A stretch of DNA of 64,000 nt from Collinsella sp. (GTDB lineage: Bacteria > Actinomycetota > Coriobacteriia > Coriobacteriales > Coriobacteriaceae), in contig DXLU01000004.1 of the NCBI GenBank assembly GCA_019414565.1, positions 1 through 64,000 on the forward strand, given 5' to 3'. The translations under genes were made by a program, and so were the position numbers. The first letter of the stretch is position 1; each line of letters opens with the position of its first letter. Below the pieces are notes generated by a model. The model saw only the letters and a list, made by a program, of their open reading frames with translations, was not told the origin of the DNA and did no database searches. Below, piece by piece: positions 17,125 through 26,368 of this stretch.

Positions 17125-17835
17125 ATGGGTCAGAAAGTCTACCCCACCGGCTTCCGTCTTGGCATCACCGAGAACTGGCGCTCCCGCTGGTTCGCAGAGA
17201 AGGATTACGCTAAGACCCTCGGTAACGATCTCGAGATCCGCAAGTACCTCGAGAAGCGTCTTTCCCGCGCAGCTGTCTCCCGCGTCGAGATCGAGCGCGC
17301 TGGCGACAAGGTGAAGGTCATCATCCTCACCGCTCGCCCCGGCGTTGTCATCGGTAAGAAGGGTGCCGAGATCGATACCCTCCGCACCGAGCTCGAGAAG
17401 GTCGCTGGCGTCTCCAAGGGCCAGCTCTCCGTCGACGTTGTCGAGATCAAGCGCCCCGAGCTCGACGCCAACCTCGTTGCTCAGTCCATCGCCGAGCAGC
17501 TCGAGGGCCGCGTTGCCTTCCGTCGCGCTATGCGCAAGGCTGTCCAGTCCGCCCGCAAGGCCGGCGCCAAGGGCATCCGTATCCAGTGCTCCGGTCGTCT
17601 CGGCGGTGCCGAGATGGGCCGTCGTGAGTGGTACCGCGAGGGTCGCGTGCCTCTGCACACCCTCCGTGCCAAGATCGACTACGGCACGGCTGTCGCCAGC
17701 ACCACCATGGGCGCTTGCGGCGTGAAGGTCTGGATCTACCTGGGCGAGAAGCTCCCGGGCCAGCCTGTTCCCAACCCTGCACTCGAGGGCTCTTCCCGTC
17801 CTCGTCGTCGTAACTCCGAGAGGAGGGGTCAGTAG
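17125..17835 (+). CDS. rpsC: 30S ribosomal protein S3
   Basis: S3 of 236 residues with the KH domain motif [11 protein letters not shown] (about 73-83) and the C-terminal S3 domain. It lines the mRNA entry channel. The stop codon shares its last base with the GTG start of rplP. The Arg/Ser-rich tail of about 25 residues is typical of high-GC Gram-positives. Confidence 0.97.
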   Translation: MGQKVYPTGFRLGITENWRSRWFAEKDYAKTLGNDLEIRKYLEKRLSRAAVSRVEIERAGDKVKVIILTARPGVVIGKKGAEIDTLRTELEKVAGVSKGQLSVDVVEIKRPELDANLVAQSIAEQLEGRVAFRRAMRKAVQSARKAGAKGIRIQCSGRLGGAEMGRREWYREGRVPLHTLRAKIDYGTAVASTTMGACGVKVWIYLGEKLPGQPVPNPALEGSSRPRRRNSERRGQ

Positions 17836-18338
17836 TGCTTGCCCCTAAGCGTATTCTTCACCGCAAGGTGCAGCGTGGCTCCATGAAGGGCCAGGCCAAG
17901 GGTAATACCGAGCTGCATTTCGGCGAGTTTGGTATCCAGGCTCTCGAGGCCCATTGGATCACCAACCGTCAGATCGAGGCCGCTCGTATTGCCATGACCC
18001 GCTACATGAAGCGTGGCGGTCGTGTCTACATCACGATCTTCCCCGATAAGCCCATCACCAAGAAGCCTGCCGAGACTCGCATGGGTTCTGGTAAGGGTAA
18101 CCCCGAGGAGTGGGTGGCCGTCGTCAAGCCCGGCCGCATCATGTTCGAGGTCAAGGGCGTGCCCGAGGAGGTCGCTCGCGAGGCTCTGCGTCTTGCACAG
18201 CACAAGCTTCCCATCAAGACCAAGATTGTTGCTGCCAAGAACGCTGAGCAGCGCATCGAGAAGGAGATGGCTGAGGAGGCCGCTCTCGAGGCCAAGTGGG
18301 CTGCTGAGGACGCCGCCGCCGCCAAGGAGGAGAACTAA
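17835..18338 (+). CDS. rplP: 50S ribosomal protein L16 with an extended C-terminus
   Basis: L16 with a GTG start ([11 protein letters not shown]). The conserved core (about 1-138) is normal. The last 27 residues are an extra Ala/Glu/Lys helix-like tail not found in the usual 136-144 residue proteins, giving 167 in all. It overlaps rpsC and rpmC by one base each, implying coupled translation. Confidence 0.96.
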   Translation: MLAPKRILHRKVQRGSMKGQAKGNTELHFGEFGIQALEAHWITNRQIEAARIAMTRYMKRGGRVYITIFPDKPITKKPAETRMGSGKGNPEEWVAVVKPGRIMFEVKGVPEEVAREALRLAQHKLPIKTKIVAAKNAEQRIEKEMAEEAALEAKWAAEDAAAAKEEN

Positions 18339-18553
18339 TGAAGCCCGCAGAGATTCGTGAGCTCTCGGACGCTCAGCTCGTTGAGAAGCTGAAGGAAATG
18401 CGCGCCGAGCTCTTTAACCTTCGTTTCCAGATGGCCACCAGCCAGCTGGACAACACCGCTCGCGTCAACACCGTGAAGAAGGACATCGCTCGCGTCCTCA
18501 CGGAGCAGCGCGCCCGCGAGATCGCAGCGGAGAAGTCCGCTGTCGCCGAGTAG
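18338..18553 (+). CDS. rpmC: 50S ribosomal protein L29
   Basis: L29 of 71 residues, two helices with the family stretch L-F-N-L-R-F-Q-M-A-T-S-Q-L-D-N-T. It is a peripheral protein near the tunnel exit. Its ATG overlaps the rplP stop (TAATG). Confidence 0.96.
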   Translation: MKPAEIRELSDAQLVEKLKEMRAELFNLRFQMATSQLDNTARVNTVKKDIARVLTEQRAREIAAEKSAVAE

Positions 18554-18569
18554 GACCTAAGGAGAGAAC

Positions 18570-18830
18570 ATGACTGATTCGCGTAACTCGCGTAAGGTCC
18601 GTACGGGTGTCGTTACCTCCGTCTCCGGTGCCAAGACCATTGTTGTCACCATCACCGAGCGCAAGCGTCACCCCAAGTACGGCAAGATGATGACCAGCTC
18701 CAAGAAGCTGCACGCTCACGACGAGGAGTGCACGGCTGGCGTGGGCGACACCGTCCGCGTTATGGAGACCCGTCCTATGTCCAAGATGAAGCGTTGGCGC
18801 CTCATCGAGGTCGTCGAGCGCGCTAAATAA
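18570..18830 (+). CDS. rpsQ: 30S ribosomal protein S17
   Basis: S17 of 86 residues, an OB-fold primary 16S rRNA binder, with G-V-V-T-S-V-S-G-A-K-T-I-V-V near the start and P-M-S-K-M-K-R-W-R-L toward the end. AAGGAGAG precedes the ATG. A 118-base structured gap follows before rplN. Confidence 0.97.
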   Translation: MTDSRNSRKVRTGVVTSVSGAKTIVVTITERKRHPKYGKMMTSSKKLHAHDEECTAGVGDTVRVMETRPMSKMKRWRLIEVVERAK

Positions 18831-18857
18831 GCAGTCGCTCTTACGACTTGTACGTTT

Positions 18858-18923
18858 CCGAAGATGTGCGTATGCCTGGCTTGCATACCACGGGCCGTAT
18901 AAAGGCTGCGCACCTCTCTTCGG
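18858..18923 (+). promoter_or_regulatory. Structured region between rpsQ and rplN
   Basis: CCGAAGA (18858-18864) pairs with TCTTCGG (18917-18923), and GTGCG (18866-18870) with CGCAC (18909-18913). Inside, GTATGC (18870-18875) can pair with GCATAC (18883-18888). TTGTAC and TATGCC 17 bases apart (18848-18876) could be a weak promoter. It may be a ribosomal-protein leader for rplN-rplX. Confidence 0.5.
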
Positions 18924-18948
18924 TTCTTAGTTCGGAGGAACATCTACC

Positions 18949-19317
18949 ATGATTCAGATGCAAACCATGCTGAACGTCGCCGACAACTCCGGCGCTCGCA
19001 AGATTCGCTGCATCAAGGTGCTTGGCGGTTCCAAGCGTCGTTATGCAGGCATCGGCGATGTGTTCATCGGTGCTGTCCAGGAGGCTACCCCTGGCGCCAA
19101 CGTCAAGAAGAAGGACGTTGTCCGTTGCGTCGTCGTTCGCACCGTTAAGGAGATCCGCCGCAAGGATGGCTCCTACATTCGCTTTGATGAGAACGCCTGC
19201 GTTGTCATCAACAACGATGGTTCGCCCGTCGGCACCCGTATCTTCGGGCCCGTCGCTCGCGAGCTTCGTGACAAGAAGTACATGAAGATCGTCTCGCTCG
19301 CTCCCGAGACCCTGTAG
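18949..19317 (+). CDS. rplN: 50S ribosomal protein L14
   Basis: L14 of 122 residues, starting [18 protein letters not shown] and ending with the I-V-S-L-A-P-E tail region. It contacts L19 and the small subunit. GGAGG lies before the ATG. First gene after the structured gap. Confidence 0.97.
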   Translation: MIQMQTMLNVADNSGARKIRCIKVLGGSKRRYAGIGDVFIGAVQEATPGANVKKKDVVRCVVVRTVKEIRRKDGSYIRFDENACVVINNDGSPVGTRIFGPVARELRDKKYMKIVSLAPETL

Positions 19318-19330
19318 TTAGGGGAGATAT

Positions 19331-19636
19331 ATGTATATCAAGAAGGGCGATAAGGTCCAGGTTCTCTCTGGTAAGGATCGCGGCAAGCAGGGCGTTGTCC
19401 TGCGTGCTCTCCCCGCCGAGAACAAGGTCGTTGTCGAGGGCGTTTCGGTCGTCAAGAAGGCCGTCAAGCCCAACGCTGCCAACCAGCAGGGCGGCATCGT
19501 TTCGCAGGAGGCTCCCATCGACGCCTCCAACGTCAATCTCGTCTGCCCCGAGTGCGGTAAGGTTACCCGCGTCGGTCACGAGAAGGACGGCAAGAACAAG
19601 CTGCGCGTCTGCAAGAAGTGCGGCCACAAGTTCTAA
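19331..19636 (+). CDS. rplX: 50S ribosomal protein L24
   Basis: L24 of 101 residues with the KOW motif ([17 protein letters not shown], about 5-21) and a C-terminal C-P-E-C-G ... C-K-K-C-G zinc-ribbon-like pair common in Gram-positive L24. It is an early assembly initiator. rplE should follow directly but lies 42.9 kb away; a terminator follows instead. Confidence 0.97.
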   Translation: MYIKKGDKVQVLSGKDRGKQGVVLRALPAENKVVVEGVSVVKKAVKPNAANQQGGIVSQEAPIDASNVNLVCPECGKVTRVGHEKDGKNKLRVCKKCGHKF

Positions 19637-19662
19637 GCTGCCCGCAACATCAAGTTGCTAGC

Positions 19663-19697
19663 AAAGGCCCGGATGCCACGGCACCTGGGCCTTTTTC
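19663..19697 (+). terminator. Intrinsic terminator after rplX
   Basis: AAAGGCCC (19663-19670) pairs with GGGCCTTT (19687-19694), followed by a T run. It closes the first ribosomal block where an intact spc operon would continue. The following 19698-20255 holds no gene I can support, only a short palindrome (GCAGTTT/AAACTGC, 20012-20028). Confidence 0.8.
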
Positions 19698-20255
19698 TAT
19701 CCCCACTCGATGGCTTCGGTTCTACCGTCCCGTCATTCCGGTTGCATCCAGTTTTCGGTGCCGTCTCGAATCGAGTGCCGCCAGGTGATACCCTGTCGCG
19801 TTTCGTCGGCTTCGGGGACAAAAGTCGGGACAACTCCAAAAACTATTTTCGAACTCAGGGCTTTGAGTTTTTGTTTTTGTCCCAAAGGGCGCGGCGGGAT
19901 GCCTTTGGAGGCTCGATAGCGCCGAAAACGCCCGTTTTGAAACTTAAATGCCTTTTCGCGTGCAAGCCGCCAGCTGCAATAGGAAGTGAATCAACGCAGG
20001 TGGCTTTCAAGCAGTTTGCAAAACTGCAGGTCGCAGGTCTTCATTGCCAGTAGGAGAAATGAGTAGTCTCAGGTGGCTTGCCCATGAGTTGACGAACGGG
20101 ATTTGAGATTACGCTGACGTCCGGAAACGCTTCGAGCACGGCGTTACGTTTTTGGGGTTTGGGCGTAGCCCCTGCACCCGCGAGCGCGGGCCTTAAGCCC
20201 GCCGAGAGGGTGACGCGTCGAAAACGAAGGGGAAAGAGAGAAGGGGGCGTCCCTA

Positions 20256-20400
20256 TCATTCAGGTTGCGACCGAAGAAGACAAGGAGACCCCCTGAGCCT
20301 GAATGATGCCCCACAGACCGCGTCCGACCGAGCTCAAGCCGAGCTTTTCCTGACGTCCGCCTTCGCGAAGATGATGGCTGGATTGGCTATGGATTGGCAA
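20256..20400 (+). other. Inverted repeat and short coding-like remnant
   Basis: ATCATTCAGG (about 20256) and CCTGAATGAT (about 20292) form a 10-bp inverted repeat. The following 100 bases read as an open stretch (N-D-A-P-Q-T-A-S-D-R-A-Q-A-E-L-F-L) that ends where the IS3 remnant begins. It could be the head of another transposase; I cannot name it. Confidence 0.3.
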
Positions 20401-20404
20401 CACT

Positions 20405-20890
20405 TATTTGGACGATTCCGGGAGGGACGGCCCCGCCTCCCTGAACTCGACCGGCGACATGTAGCCCAGCGTCGAGTGGATCCTGAAGTTGTTGTACCAG
20501 TGCACGTAATCCAAGAGCTTGGCTCGGAGCTCGCGCGTCCCTCCTCGGTCCTTCGGAGTGGCCGACGATCTCCCCGTTGCAGAGGTCGACGAGCAGGCAG
20601 ACGTAGTTCCACGACGCCCCGACGCGCACGCAGGCCAAGTCGCTGCATATATGGGTGCACGGCGCCCTGCCGCCGAAGCCGCGCGCGACGACGTTCGACA
20701 CGTCGGCCTCGTTGACCGCCCCGGGGTGCACCTTGAACCTCTTCCTGCCGTATGCGCCGGCCAGGCCGTTCTCCCTCAAGATGCGGCAGACGCGGCGCCG
20801 GCTGACGGTAACGCCCGACCTCCCGGGCGACGCCTTGATCTTGCGCGATCCGTTCCGGCCCTTGCTGGCGGCGTGCGCCGCCGCGGCCGC
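20405..20890 (-). mobile_element. IS3-family transposase (OrfB) remnant with internal deletion
   Basis: On the - strand the upstream part reads S-R-K-I-K-A-S, V-S-R-R-R-V-C-R-I-L-R-E-N-G-L, then the start of the DDE domain (H-I-C-S-D-L-A-C-V-R-V-G). After G-H-S-E-G-P-R-R-D-A-R the frame changes directly to the C-terminal D-Y-V-H-W-Y-N-N-F-R-I-H-S-T-L-G-Y. Most of the catalytic core is deleted, so it is inactive. It lies head-on against the nucleosidase fragment, which its insertion or a later deletion truncated. Confidence 0.85.
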
Positions 20891-20894
20891 CGTC

Positions 20895-21179
20895 GCCCCC
20901 GACATTAAGGTCCTCAAGGGCCGCGTCGTCTCCGGCGACCAGTTCGTCTCGCCCGCGGAACAGAAGGAGCGAATCCTCGCGGCCTTCGGCGACCTGTGCT
21001 GCGAGATGGAGGGCTGCACCATCGCGCAGGCCTCCTATCTCAACGGCGTGCCCCTCGTCGTCGTGCGCGCCATCAGCGACAAGCCCTGCGCCGAGGGCCG
21101 GGTCGTCGACTACAACACCTTCGAGAAGAAGGCCGCCTGCGACTGCGCCCGCATCGCCGCGCGCATGGTTAAGCTTTAG
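20895..21179 (+). pseudogene. C-terminal fragment of 5'-methylthioadenosine/S-adenosylhomocysteine nucleosidase
   Basis: About 94 codons remain (V-S-G-D-Q-F-V ... C-E-M-E-G-C-T-I-A-Q ... V-V-R-A-I-S-D-K), covering the E-M-E-G ribose-binding site and the R-A-I-S-D catalytic Asp of MTAN. The N-terminal half is missing at the IS3 junction near 20890. The enzyme normally splits adenine from methylthioadenosine and SAH; this copy has no start and should be dead. Confidence 0.85.
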
Positions 21180-21372
21180 GCCCGGCGCGCCGGGGCCCTT
21201 TCCAAAGCGAAGTGTCGAGCCGAAGTGTTGAGCGTCGGCCCTGAATGTTCAATGGCCGTTGTTTTCTGCCCCTCAAGTGGTGGACTTTTCCTCGGAGCTG
21301 TTGATTCCCCCACGCGCCCCCTTCCGTTCTCTGTTCTCCCCTTATACTCCTTGTACGAGGAGGTAAGAAGTC

Positions 21373-24114
21373 ATGGACAAGACCACACAGGACAGCTTGG
21401 CAAAGAAACCCGTCGACATGAGGGACAGGATTCTCGAGCATCTCGAGGCCCTCACCTCTGCCGTCTCGCTCGACGACCTTGCCCGTCTGTCCACCTCCGA
21501 CATCGCCGAGACGCTCATCATCTCCAGGAGCCTGGCGAGCCAGTACCTCAACGACCTTGTTCGCGCCGGTCTTGTGGTTAAGGTGGCGGGCAGGCCTGTC
21601 CGTTATTTTCATCGCCGCGCGTTCCAGAAGCGTTTTCAGGTAAAGCTCTCTGCAAGCGAGTATGCCTCGCTCGCCGACCTCATCCAGGCGACGGGAATCG
21701 CCGATCACCGCGACTTCGCGCGTGCCGTGGGCTTCGACATGAGCCTCAGCTCCGTTGTCGAGCAGTGCAAGGCTGCGGTTCAGTACCCTCCGTTTGGCCT
21801 GCCCATCCTCTTGAGCGGCGGCGTGGGTGTCGGTAAGTCTTTCCTTTCTCGCCTTGTGTACGAGTACGGCAAGAACCAGGGCTTGCTGTCCCGCGACTCC
21901 TCCTATGTGCGCATCGACTGCGCTGGGGTCCCGGACGCCGCCTCGTTCAACGGGCTTCTTGACGAGTCGATCGCGAAAGCGCGCGGGGGTGTGGTCTTTG
22001 TCAACGGCATCGAGGCACTCTCTCCCTCTGCGATGGAGCACTGCCTTGCGACGGCCCTCGGGCTCGATGCCTCCCAGGATGCGCCGCGCGCTCGCCTCGT
22101 TCTTTCGACGACGCTATCCGCCGATGACCTGAAGGTTTCCTCGGCCTACAGCAAAATGCCCATCTGTGCCCGCGTTCCCTCACTCAAGGAGCGGACCCCC
22201 GAGGAGCGCGAGGATCTCATCTTGAGCTTCCTGCGCAGCGAGGGGTGCCGAATCGGTTCTGATGTGAAGATCAGCCGCGGCGCATACCGTTGCCTCGTGA
22301 ACGCGGACTTTTCCGATAACATCGCCGGCTTGCGCGCCTGCGTGACGAACTGCTGCGCCAAAGCGTTCCTCAATCGCGAGGGCGACTACGTCGTCGTTCG
22401 CCCGTATCTTCTTCCCAGCGGGCTCCTCTCCTCCGCGCAGATCGATCAACAGCCCGACGATGGCGTTCTGATCGACGCGTCTCTGGATGCCGCCGAGAGC
22501 ACAGGGCCGGTCGAGCAGGCGCTCGATGCCCTGTGCTCCCTCGATGAGCGATTCTGCGCCGGGGAGCTCTCTGTCTCCGAGCTTGTCTCGCAAGCTGTCT
22601 CCGCTGTGCGCGGCGTTGAGGATCACTTGATCTTCGACCACGGCGTCGCCTCCTCGAGGTCGCGCGCCTTCGAGCGCGTCGTGGGCGCGGTCCTTGCCGA
22701 CGCAGGCTCTTCTTATGGCATCGAGCTTTCGAGGAAGGTCGCTTTTCTACTGGCCCAGGAGATTTGCCTGCAGTTGTGGCCGGGTATCGGCCTGGCTAAG
22801 CGAAAGTCTGCCTGTGCGGAGCAAATCTCCCATCTCCTCGGTGCCGTGACCTCCGAATTGCCGTTTGCCTCGAGTGTCTCCGATCAGGTCGCCGCAGACG
22901 TGGAAGGGGCGCTGGGAATCTCGCTCGATCACTTCACGAAGACGCTTCTGACGCTGTGCGTCGCATCGGAGTCTCGCGATGCGAAGACCCTTCGGACGCT
23001 CTGCGTCATCCTGTCCCACGGCTACTCAACGGCGACGAGCATCGCCGACGCGGCGAACCGTATGCTCGGCATGCATGTGTACGAGGCTGTCGACATGCCC
23101 TACGACCAGCAGCTGAAGGACATCGTCGGTCCGCTCCAGCGCCTCGTCGACCGCCATTCCTACTGCACCGGGGTCGTGTTCCTCGTCGACATGGGCTCCT
23201 TGGAGGAGGCCTATAAGGCCCTCGAGAACGTTACCGACTCCACTATCGGCGTGGTGAACAACGTCTCTACCGGTCTTGCGCTCGAGATCGGGGTCGGGCT
23301 GCTCGGCGGCAAGTCCATCGCCGAGGTTCTTGGCGATGCGACCGCCGCGTGCGTGACGCACTGCAAGGTGATCGAGCGCGTCAACCGTGAGGACGCCATC
23401 GTCTTCTGCTCCGAGTCCGGGGTCGACGCCGCGGAGAGGATACGCCAGCTCGTCTCGCAGAGCCTCCCGCGCACCATAGGCGCGCGCCTGCTCACGAGGC
23501 CCTTCAAGCAGCTCGTCGCGAACGGGTCGAACGACGCCGTTTTCTCCGAGCACCGCGTCTGCGCCGTCATCGGCACGGGAGACCCCGGGGTCGCTTCCGT
23601 CCCCTTCGTCGCCCTCGAGGACATCATGTCGACGGCGTCCGCCTCTAAGGTTGATGCCGTGTTCGGCAGGTGGCTTGACGCTTCCGAGCTCTCTTCTTTC
23701 CACGAGAAGCTGCTCTCGAACATGACGCTGCAGAACGTCATCCGCTCCATCACCATCCTCGACCCGGAGCGGCTATTCCATGAGATCGAGAGCGCCGTGC
23801 ACGAGCTTCAGCGCAGGACAGGCGAGAAGATCGGCAGCAACGCCATCATTGGGCTCTACGTTCACCTCTGCTGTCTCGTCGAGCGCCTTGTTACCAGAAA
23901 CCCCATTGAGACCTACGTTGGCCAGGACCGCTTCGAGGAGGAACGCGCCGATTTCATCGAGTCCTTCAGGCAGAGCTTCTCGAGCATCTCGACGCGCTAT
24001 CGCGTAGAGGTTCCCGTAAGCGAGATCGCATATGTCTTCGACTACATAAGCGTGAGCGCCGCCCCGGCGCGAGAAGAGCGCCTCGGCTCCTCGGACCTCC
24101 TGCTCGACGAGTGA
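21373..24114 (+). CDS. LevR-like PTS-regulated transcriptional regulator (HTH-AAA-PRD-EIIA-PRD), degenerate AAA domain
   Basis: Protein of 913 residues controlling the PTS operon directly downstream. Order: winged HTH (about 15-85), AAA+ domain (about 120-340) with intact Walker A G149-x-V-G-V-G-K155-S, a PRD-like region (about 385-480), a mannose-type EIIA domain with its phosphorylatable His549 in L-S-H-G-Y-S-T-A, and a C-terminal PRD with His831 in G-L-Y-V-H-L. Walker B reads V-V-F-V-N211-G212-I-E instead of D-E, and no GAFTGA sigma-54 contact loop is visible. AGGAGG precedes the ATG. Phosphorylation by HPr/EIIB should set its activity, but it probably cannot drive sigma-54 transcription. 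Confidence 0.88.
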   Translation: MDKTTQDSLAKKPVDMRDRILEHLEALTSAVSLDDLARLSTSDIAETLIISRSLASQYLNDLVRAGLVVKVAGRPVRYFHRRAFQKRFQVKLSASEYASLADLIQATGIADHRDFARAVGFDMSLSSVVEQCKAAVQYPPFGLPILLSGGVGVGKSFLSRLVYEYGKNQGLLSRDSSYVRIDCAGVPDAASFNGLLDESIAKARGGVVFVNGIEALSPSAMEHCLATALGLDASQDAPRARLVLSTTLSADDLKVSSAYSKMPICARVPSLKERTPEEREDLILSFLRSEGCRIGSDVKISRGAYRCLVNADFSDNIAGLRACVTNCCAKAFLNREGDYVVVRPYLLPSGLLSSAQIDQQPDDGVLIDASLDAAESTGPVEQALDALCSLDERFCAGELSVSELVSQAVSAVRGVEDHLIFDHGVASSRSRAFERVVGAVLADAGSSYGIELSRKVAFLLAQEICLQLWPGIGLAKRKSACAEQISHLLGAVTSELPFASSVSDQVAADVEGALGISLDHFTKTLLTLCVASESRDAKTLRTLCVILSHGYSTATSIADAANRMLGMHVYEAVDMPYDQQLKDIVGPLQRLVDRHSYCTGVVFLVDMGSLEEAYKALENVTDSTIGVVNNVSTGLALEIGVGLLGGKSIAEVLGDATAACVTHCKVIERVNREDAIVFCSESGVDAAERIRQLVSQSLPRTIGARLLTRPFKQLVANGSNDAVFSEHRVCAVIGTGDPGVASVPFVALEDIMSTASASKVDAVFGRWLDASELSSFHEKLLSNMTLQNVIRSITILDPERLFHEIESAVHELQRRTGEKIGSNAIIGLYVHLCCLVERLVTRNPIETYVGQDRFEEERADFIESFRQSFSSISTRYRVEVPVSEIAYVFDYISVSAAPAREERLGSSDLLLDE

Positions 24115-24237
24115 CCTTCCCCACGCCGCCGCAAGCTGACCGCGCGTCCTCAATAATCCGATAACCCCTTGCCCGGCGCGAATCCGGATAGCGCCGAGGC
24201 AGTACCGAACGCAAAACTTCATTTGATAGGAGCAAAC

Positions 24238-24711
24238 ATGAGTGTTGTTATGGCACGAATCGACAATCGCCTGCTTCACGGCATCATCGTGACGCAGTGG
24301 GCCCCGGTGTCGGGCGCGACCCGAGTCATGGTCATCGACGACAAGGTCGCCGGCGACGAGGTCCTGAAGTCCACCATGAGGATGGCGCGCCCCGCGGGCA
24401 TGGCCGTTTCGATCATCTCCGAGCAGACCGCGCTCAAGAACTTCGCCGCGGGCAAGTACGACCGCGAGAAGGTCTTCGTCATCGCCAAGGAGCCCGAGAC
24501 GATGCTTCGCCTGGTCGAGTCGGGCGTCGAGCTCCCGTCGCTGGTCGTCGGCGGCTCGCTCGTCAAGGAGGACGGCATCCAGCTCACCCAGCGCGCCTAC
24601 GCCTCCGCCGAGAACGTCCAGAGCTACAAGGCGCTCATCGCCCGTGGCGTCAAGGTGACGGCCCAGTTCGTGCCCGCCGACAAGCCCGTCTCCGTCGCAG
24701 ACCTCATCTAA
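24238..24711 (+). CDS. PTS system mannose/fructose/sorbose family EIIB component
   Basis: EIIB of 157 residues, phosphorylated on His14 in I-D-N-R-L-L-H-G-I-I-V. The open frame runs upstream to 24169, but TAGGAG before the ATG at 24238 and the family start identify the true beginning. First structural gene of a B-C-D-A operon under the LevR-like regulator, an order different from the A-B-C-D operon at 4.1 kb. Confidence 0.93.
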   Translation: MSVVMARIDNRLLHGIIVTQWAPVSGATRVMVIDDKVAGDEVLKSTMRMARPAGMAVSIISEQTALKNFAAGKYDREKVFVIAKEPETMLRLVESGVELPSLVVGGSLVKEDGIQLTQRAYASAENVQSYKALIARGVKVTAQFVPADKPVSVADLI

Positions 24712-24720
24712 GGGGGAAAT

Positions 24721-25506
24721 ATGGTCAACTTCACTATCCTGCAGGTCGTCCTTTTGACCCTGCTGGCCTTCATCAAGCACGTGGACTACTACGGCATCCC
24801 GATGATCTTCGTCAATTACGCCGTTTTCTGGGGCCTCATCACCGGAGTCGTCATGGGCGACTGGAAGACCGGCCTTGTCATCGGCGGCACCATTCAGCTC
24901 ATGCAGCTCGGCGTCGCGGGCTTCGGCGGCTCCTCCATTCCCGACTACGGCACGATGGCCATCATCGCCACCGCCTACGGCGTGACCCTGGGCTCCGACA
25001 CGGGCCTCGCCATCGGCCTGCCGGTCGGCATGCTCGGCATCCAGCTCGACGTCGTCGCCAAGATCCTCAACGGCTTTGTCGTCGAGAAGTCCCAGAAGTT
25101 CTGCAACGAGGGTAAGTTCAATCAGATGAACGCCATCCTGTGGGTCTGCCCCGCGCTCTTCGGCCTGTGCGCCGCCCTGCCCGTCTTTGTCTCCGTGACG
25201 CTCGGCCAGCCCGCCGTCAACTGGCTCCTCGAGGTCATGCCCCAGTGGTTCCTCTCCGGCCTCACCCTCGCCGGCAAGATGCTCCCGGCCGTCGGTATCG
25301 CCATGCTGCTCCGCTACATGCCAACCGCCAAGTACTTCCAGTACCTGCTCGCCGGCTTCTTCCTCTCGGCCTTCCTGAACGTGCCCATCATCGGCGCCGC
25401 CATCGTCGGCGTTGCCCTCGCGATTGCGTTCTACCAGCGTGCCGAGAGGGACACCGAGCTCGCCGCCCACGCTTCCGCAGACGCCTTCATCGGAGAGGAT
25501 GAGTAA
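24721..25506 (+). CDS. PTS system mannose/fructose/sorbose family EIIC component
   Basis: Membrane EIIC of 261 residues with several helices and the family loop M-Q-L-G-V-A-G-F-G-G-S-S-I-P-D-Y-G. It starts nine bases after EIIB with AAGGGGG as the ribosome site. Together with EIID it translocates the sugar while EIIB phosphorylates it. Confidence 0.93.
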   Translation: MVNFTILQVVLLTLLAFIKHVDYYGIPMIFVNYAVFWGLITGVVMGDWKTGLVIGGTIQLMQLGVAGFGGSSIPDYGTMAIIATAYGVTLGSDTGLAIGLPVGMLGIQLDVVAKILNGFVVEKSQKFCNEGKFNQMNAILWVCPALFGLCAALPVFVSVTLGQPAVNWLLEVMPQWFLSGLTLAGKMLPAVGIAMLLRYMPTAKYFQYLLAGFFLSAFLNVPIIGAAIVGVALAIAFYQRAERDTELAAHASADAFIGEDE

Positions 25507-25508
25507 CC

Positions 25509-26342
25509 ATGGAAAACGAGAACATCACCGCCGTCGCCGAGGGCAAGCCCTCCGGCTACAAGGTCACCAAGAAGGACCTGCGCAACGCGAACTGGCGCTG
25601 GCTCATGAGCGTGTGCACCTTCAACTACCAGACCCAGCAGGGCGCCTCAGTCGCCTACGCCCTCTCGCCGGTCCTGAGGAAGATCTACACGAACGACGAG
25701 GACTATAAGCAAGCGCTCAACAACCACTTCCGCTACTACAACACCCAGCCTTGGCTCGCCGCCATCATCCTTGGCGCCTGCGTGGCCATGGAGGAGCGCG
25801 ACGGCCTAGCGGCGGCGGACGCCGTCCAAGACCTGAAGATCGGCACCATGGGACCGCTCGCCGGCGTTGGCGACTCCCTGCTCATGACCATGATCCCGAC
25901 CATCATGGGCTCCATCGCCGCCTACATGGCCATCGAGGGCAACCCCGTGGGAGCCGGCATCTGGTTCGCGCTCATCCTGGCCATCTTCTGGGTCCGCATG
26001 CACGCCCTCGAGTTCGGCTACAAGCAGGGCGTGAAGCTCGTCACCGACTTCAGCGAGAAGCTTCCCAACCTCACTGCCGCCGCCTCCGTGCTCGGCCTCA
26101 CCGTGGTCGGCTGCCTCATCGCCTCGGTCATCGGCGTCACCTGCCCGATTAGCTTCAGCTTCGGCGACGTCGCGATGGAGATTCAGCCGCTGCTCGACAA
26201 GATCCTGCCTGCCATGATCCCCGCCGCCATCACGGGAAGCGCGTATTACCTTCTTACCAAGAAGAACGCGAGCATGACGGCCCTCATCCTCGTGGTGATC
26301 GTCCTCGCGATGGTCGCCTCCGCCGCCGGCATCCTCGCCTAG
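25509..26342 (+). CDS. PTS system mannose/fructose/sorbose family EIID component
   Basis: EIID of 277 residues, intact, unlike the one at 6033. N-W-R-W-L-M-S-V-C-T-F-N-Y-Q-T-Q-Q-G-A opens the cytoplasmic part, and the M-G-P-L-A-G-V-G-D-S-L motif lies at about 115-125. The C-terminal helices anchor it in the membrane. It begins two bases after the EIIC stop. Confidence 0.93.
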   Translation: MENENITAVAEGKPSGYKVTKKDLRNANWRWLMSVCTFNYQTQQGASVAYALSPVLRKIYTNDEDYKQALNNHFRYYNTQPWLAAIILGACVAMEERDGLAAADAVQDLKIGTMGPLAGVGDSLLMTMIPTIMGSIAAYMAIEGNPVGAGIWFALILAIFWVRMHALEFGYKQGVKLVTDFSEKLPNLTAAASVLGLTVVGCLIASVIGVTCPISFSFGDVAMEIQPLLDKILPAMIPAAITGSAYYLLTKKNASMTALILVVIVLAMVASAAGILA

Positions 26343-26368
26343 CTTCGACCCAAGAGATTGGTGAATCA

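Noticed and set aside
19655..20053. A 132-codon + strand open frame after rplX
   Set aside because: Starts inside the rplX terminator, has no ribosome site and no recognisable sequence.
23773..25470. A 565-codon - strand open frame over the second PTS
   Set aside because: Antisense to clear EIIB/EIIC genes and the LevR-like gene; low-complexity Asp/Gly/Glu composition typical of shadows.
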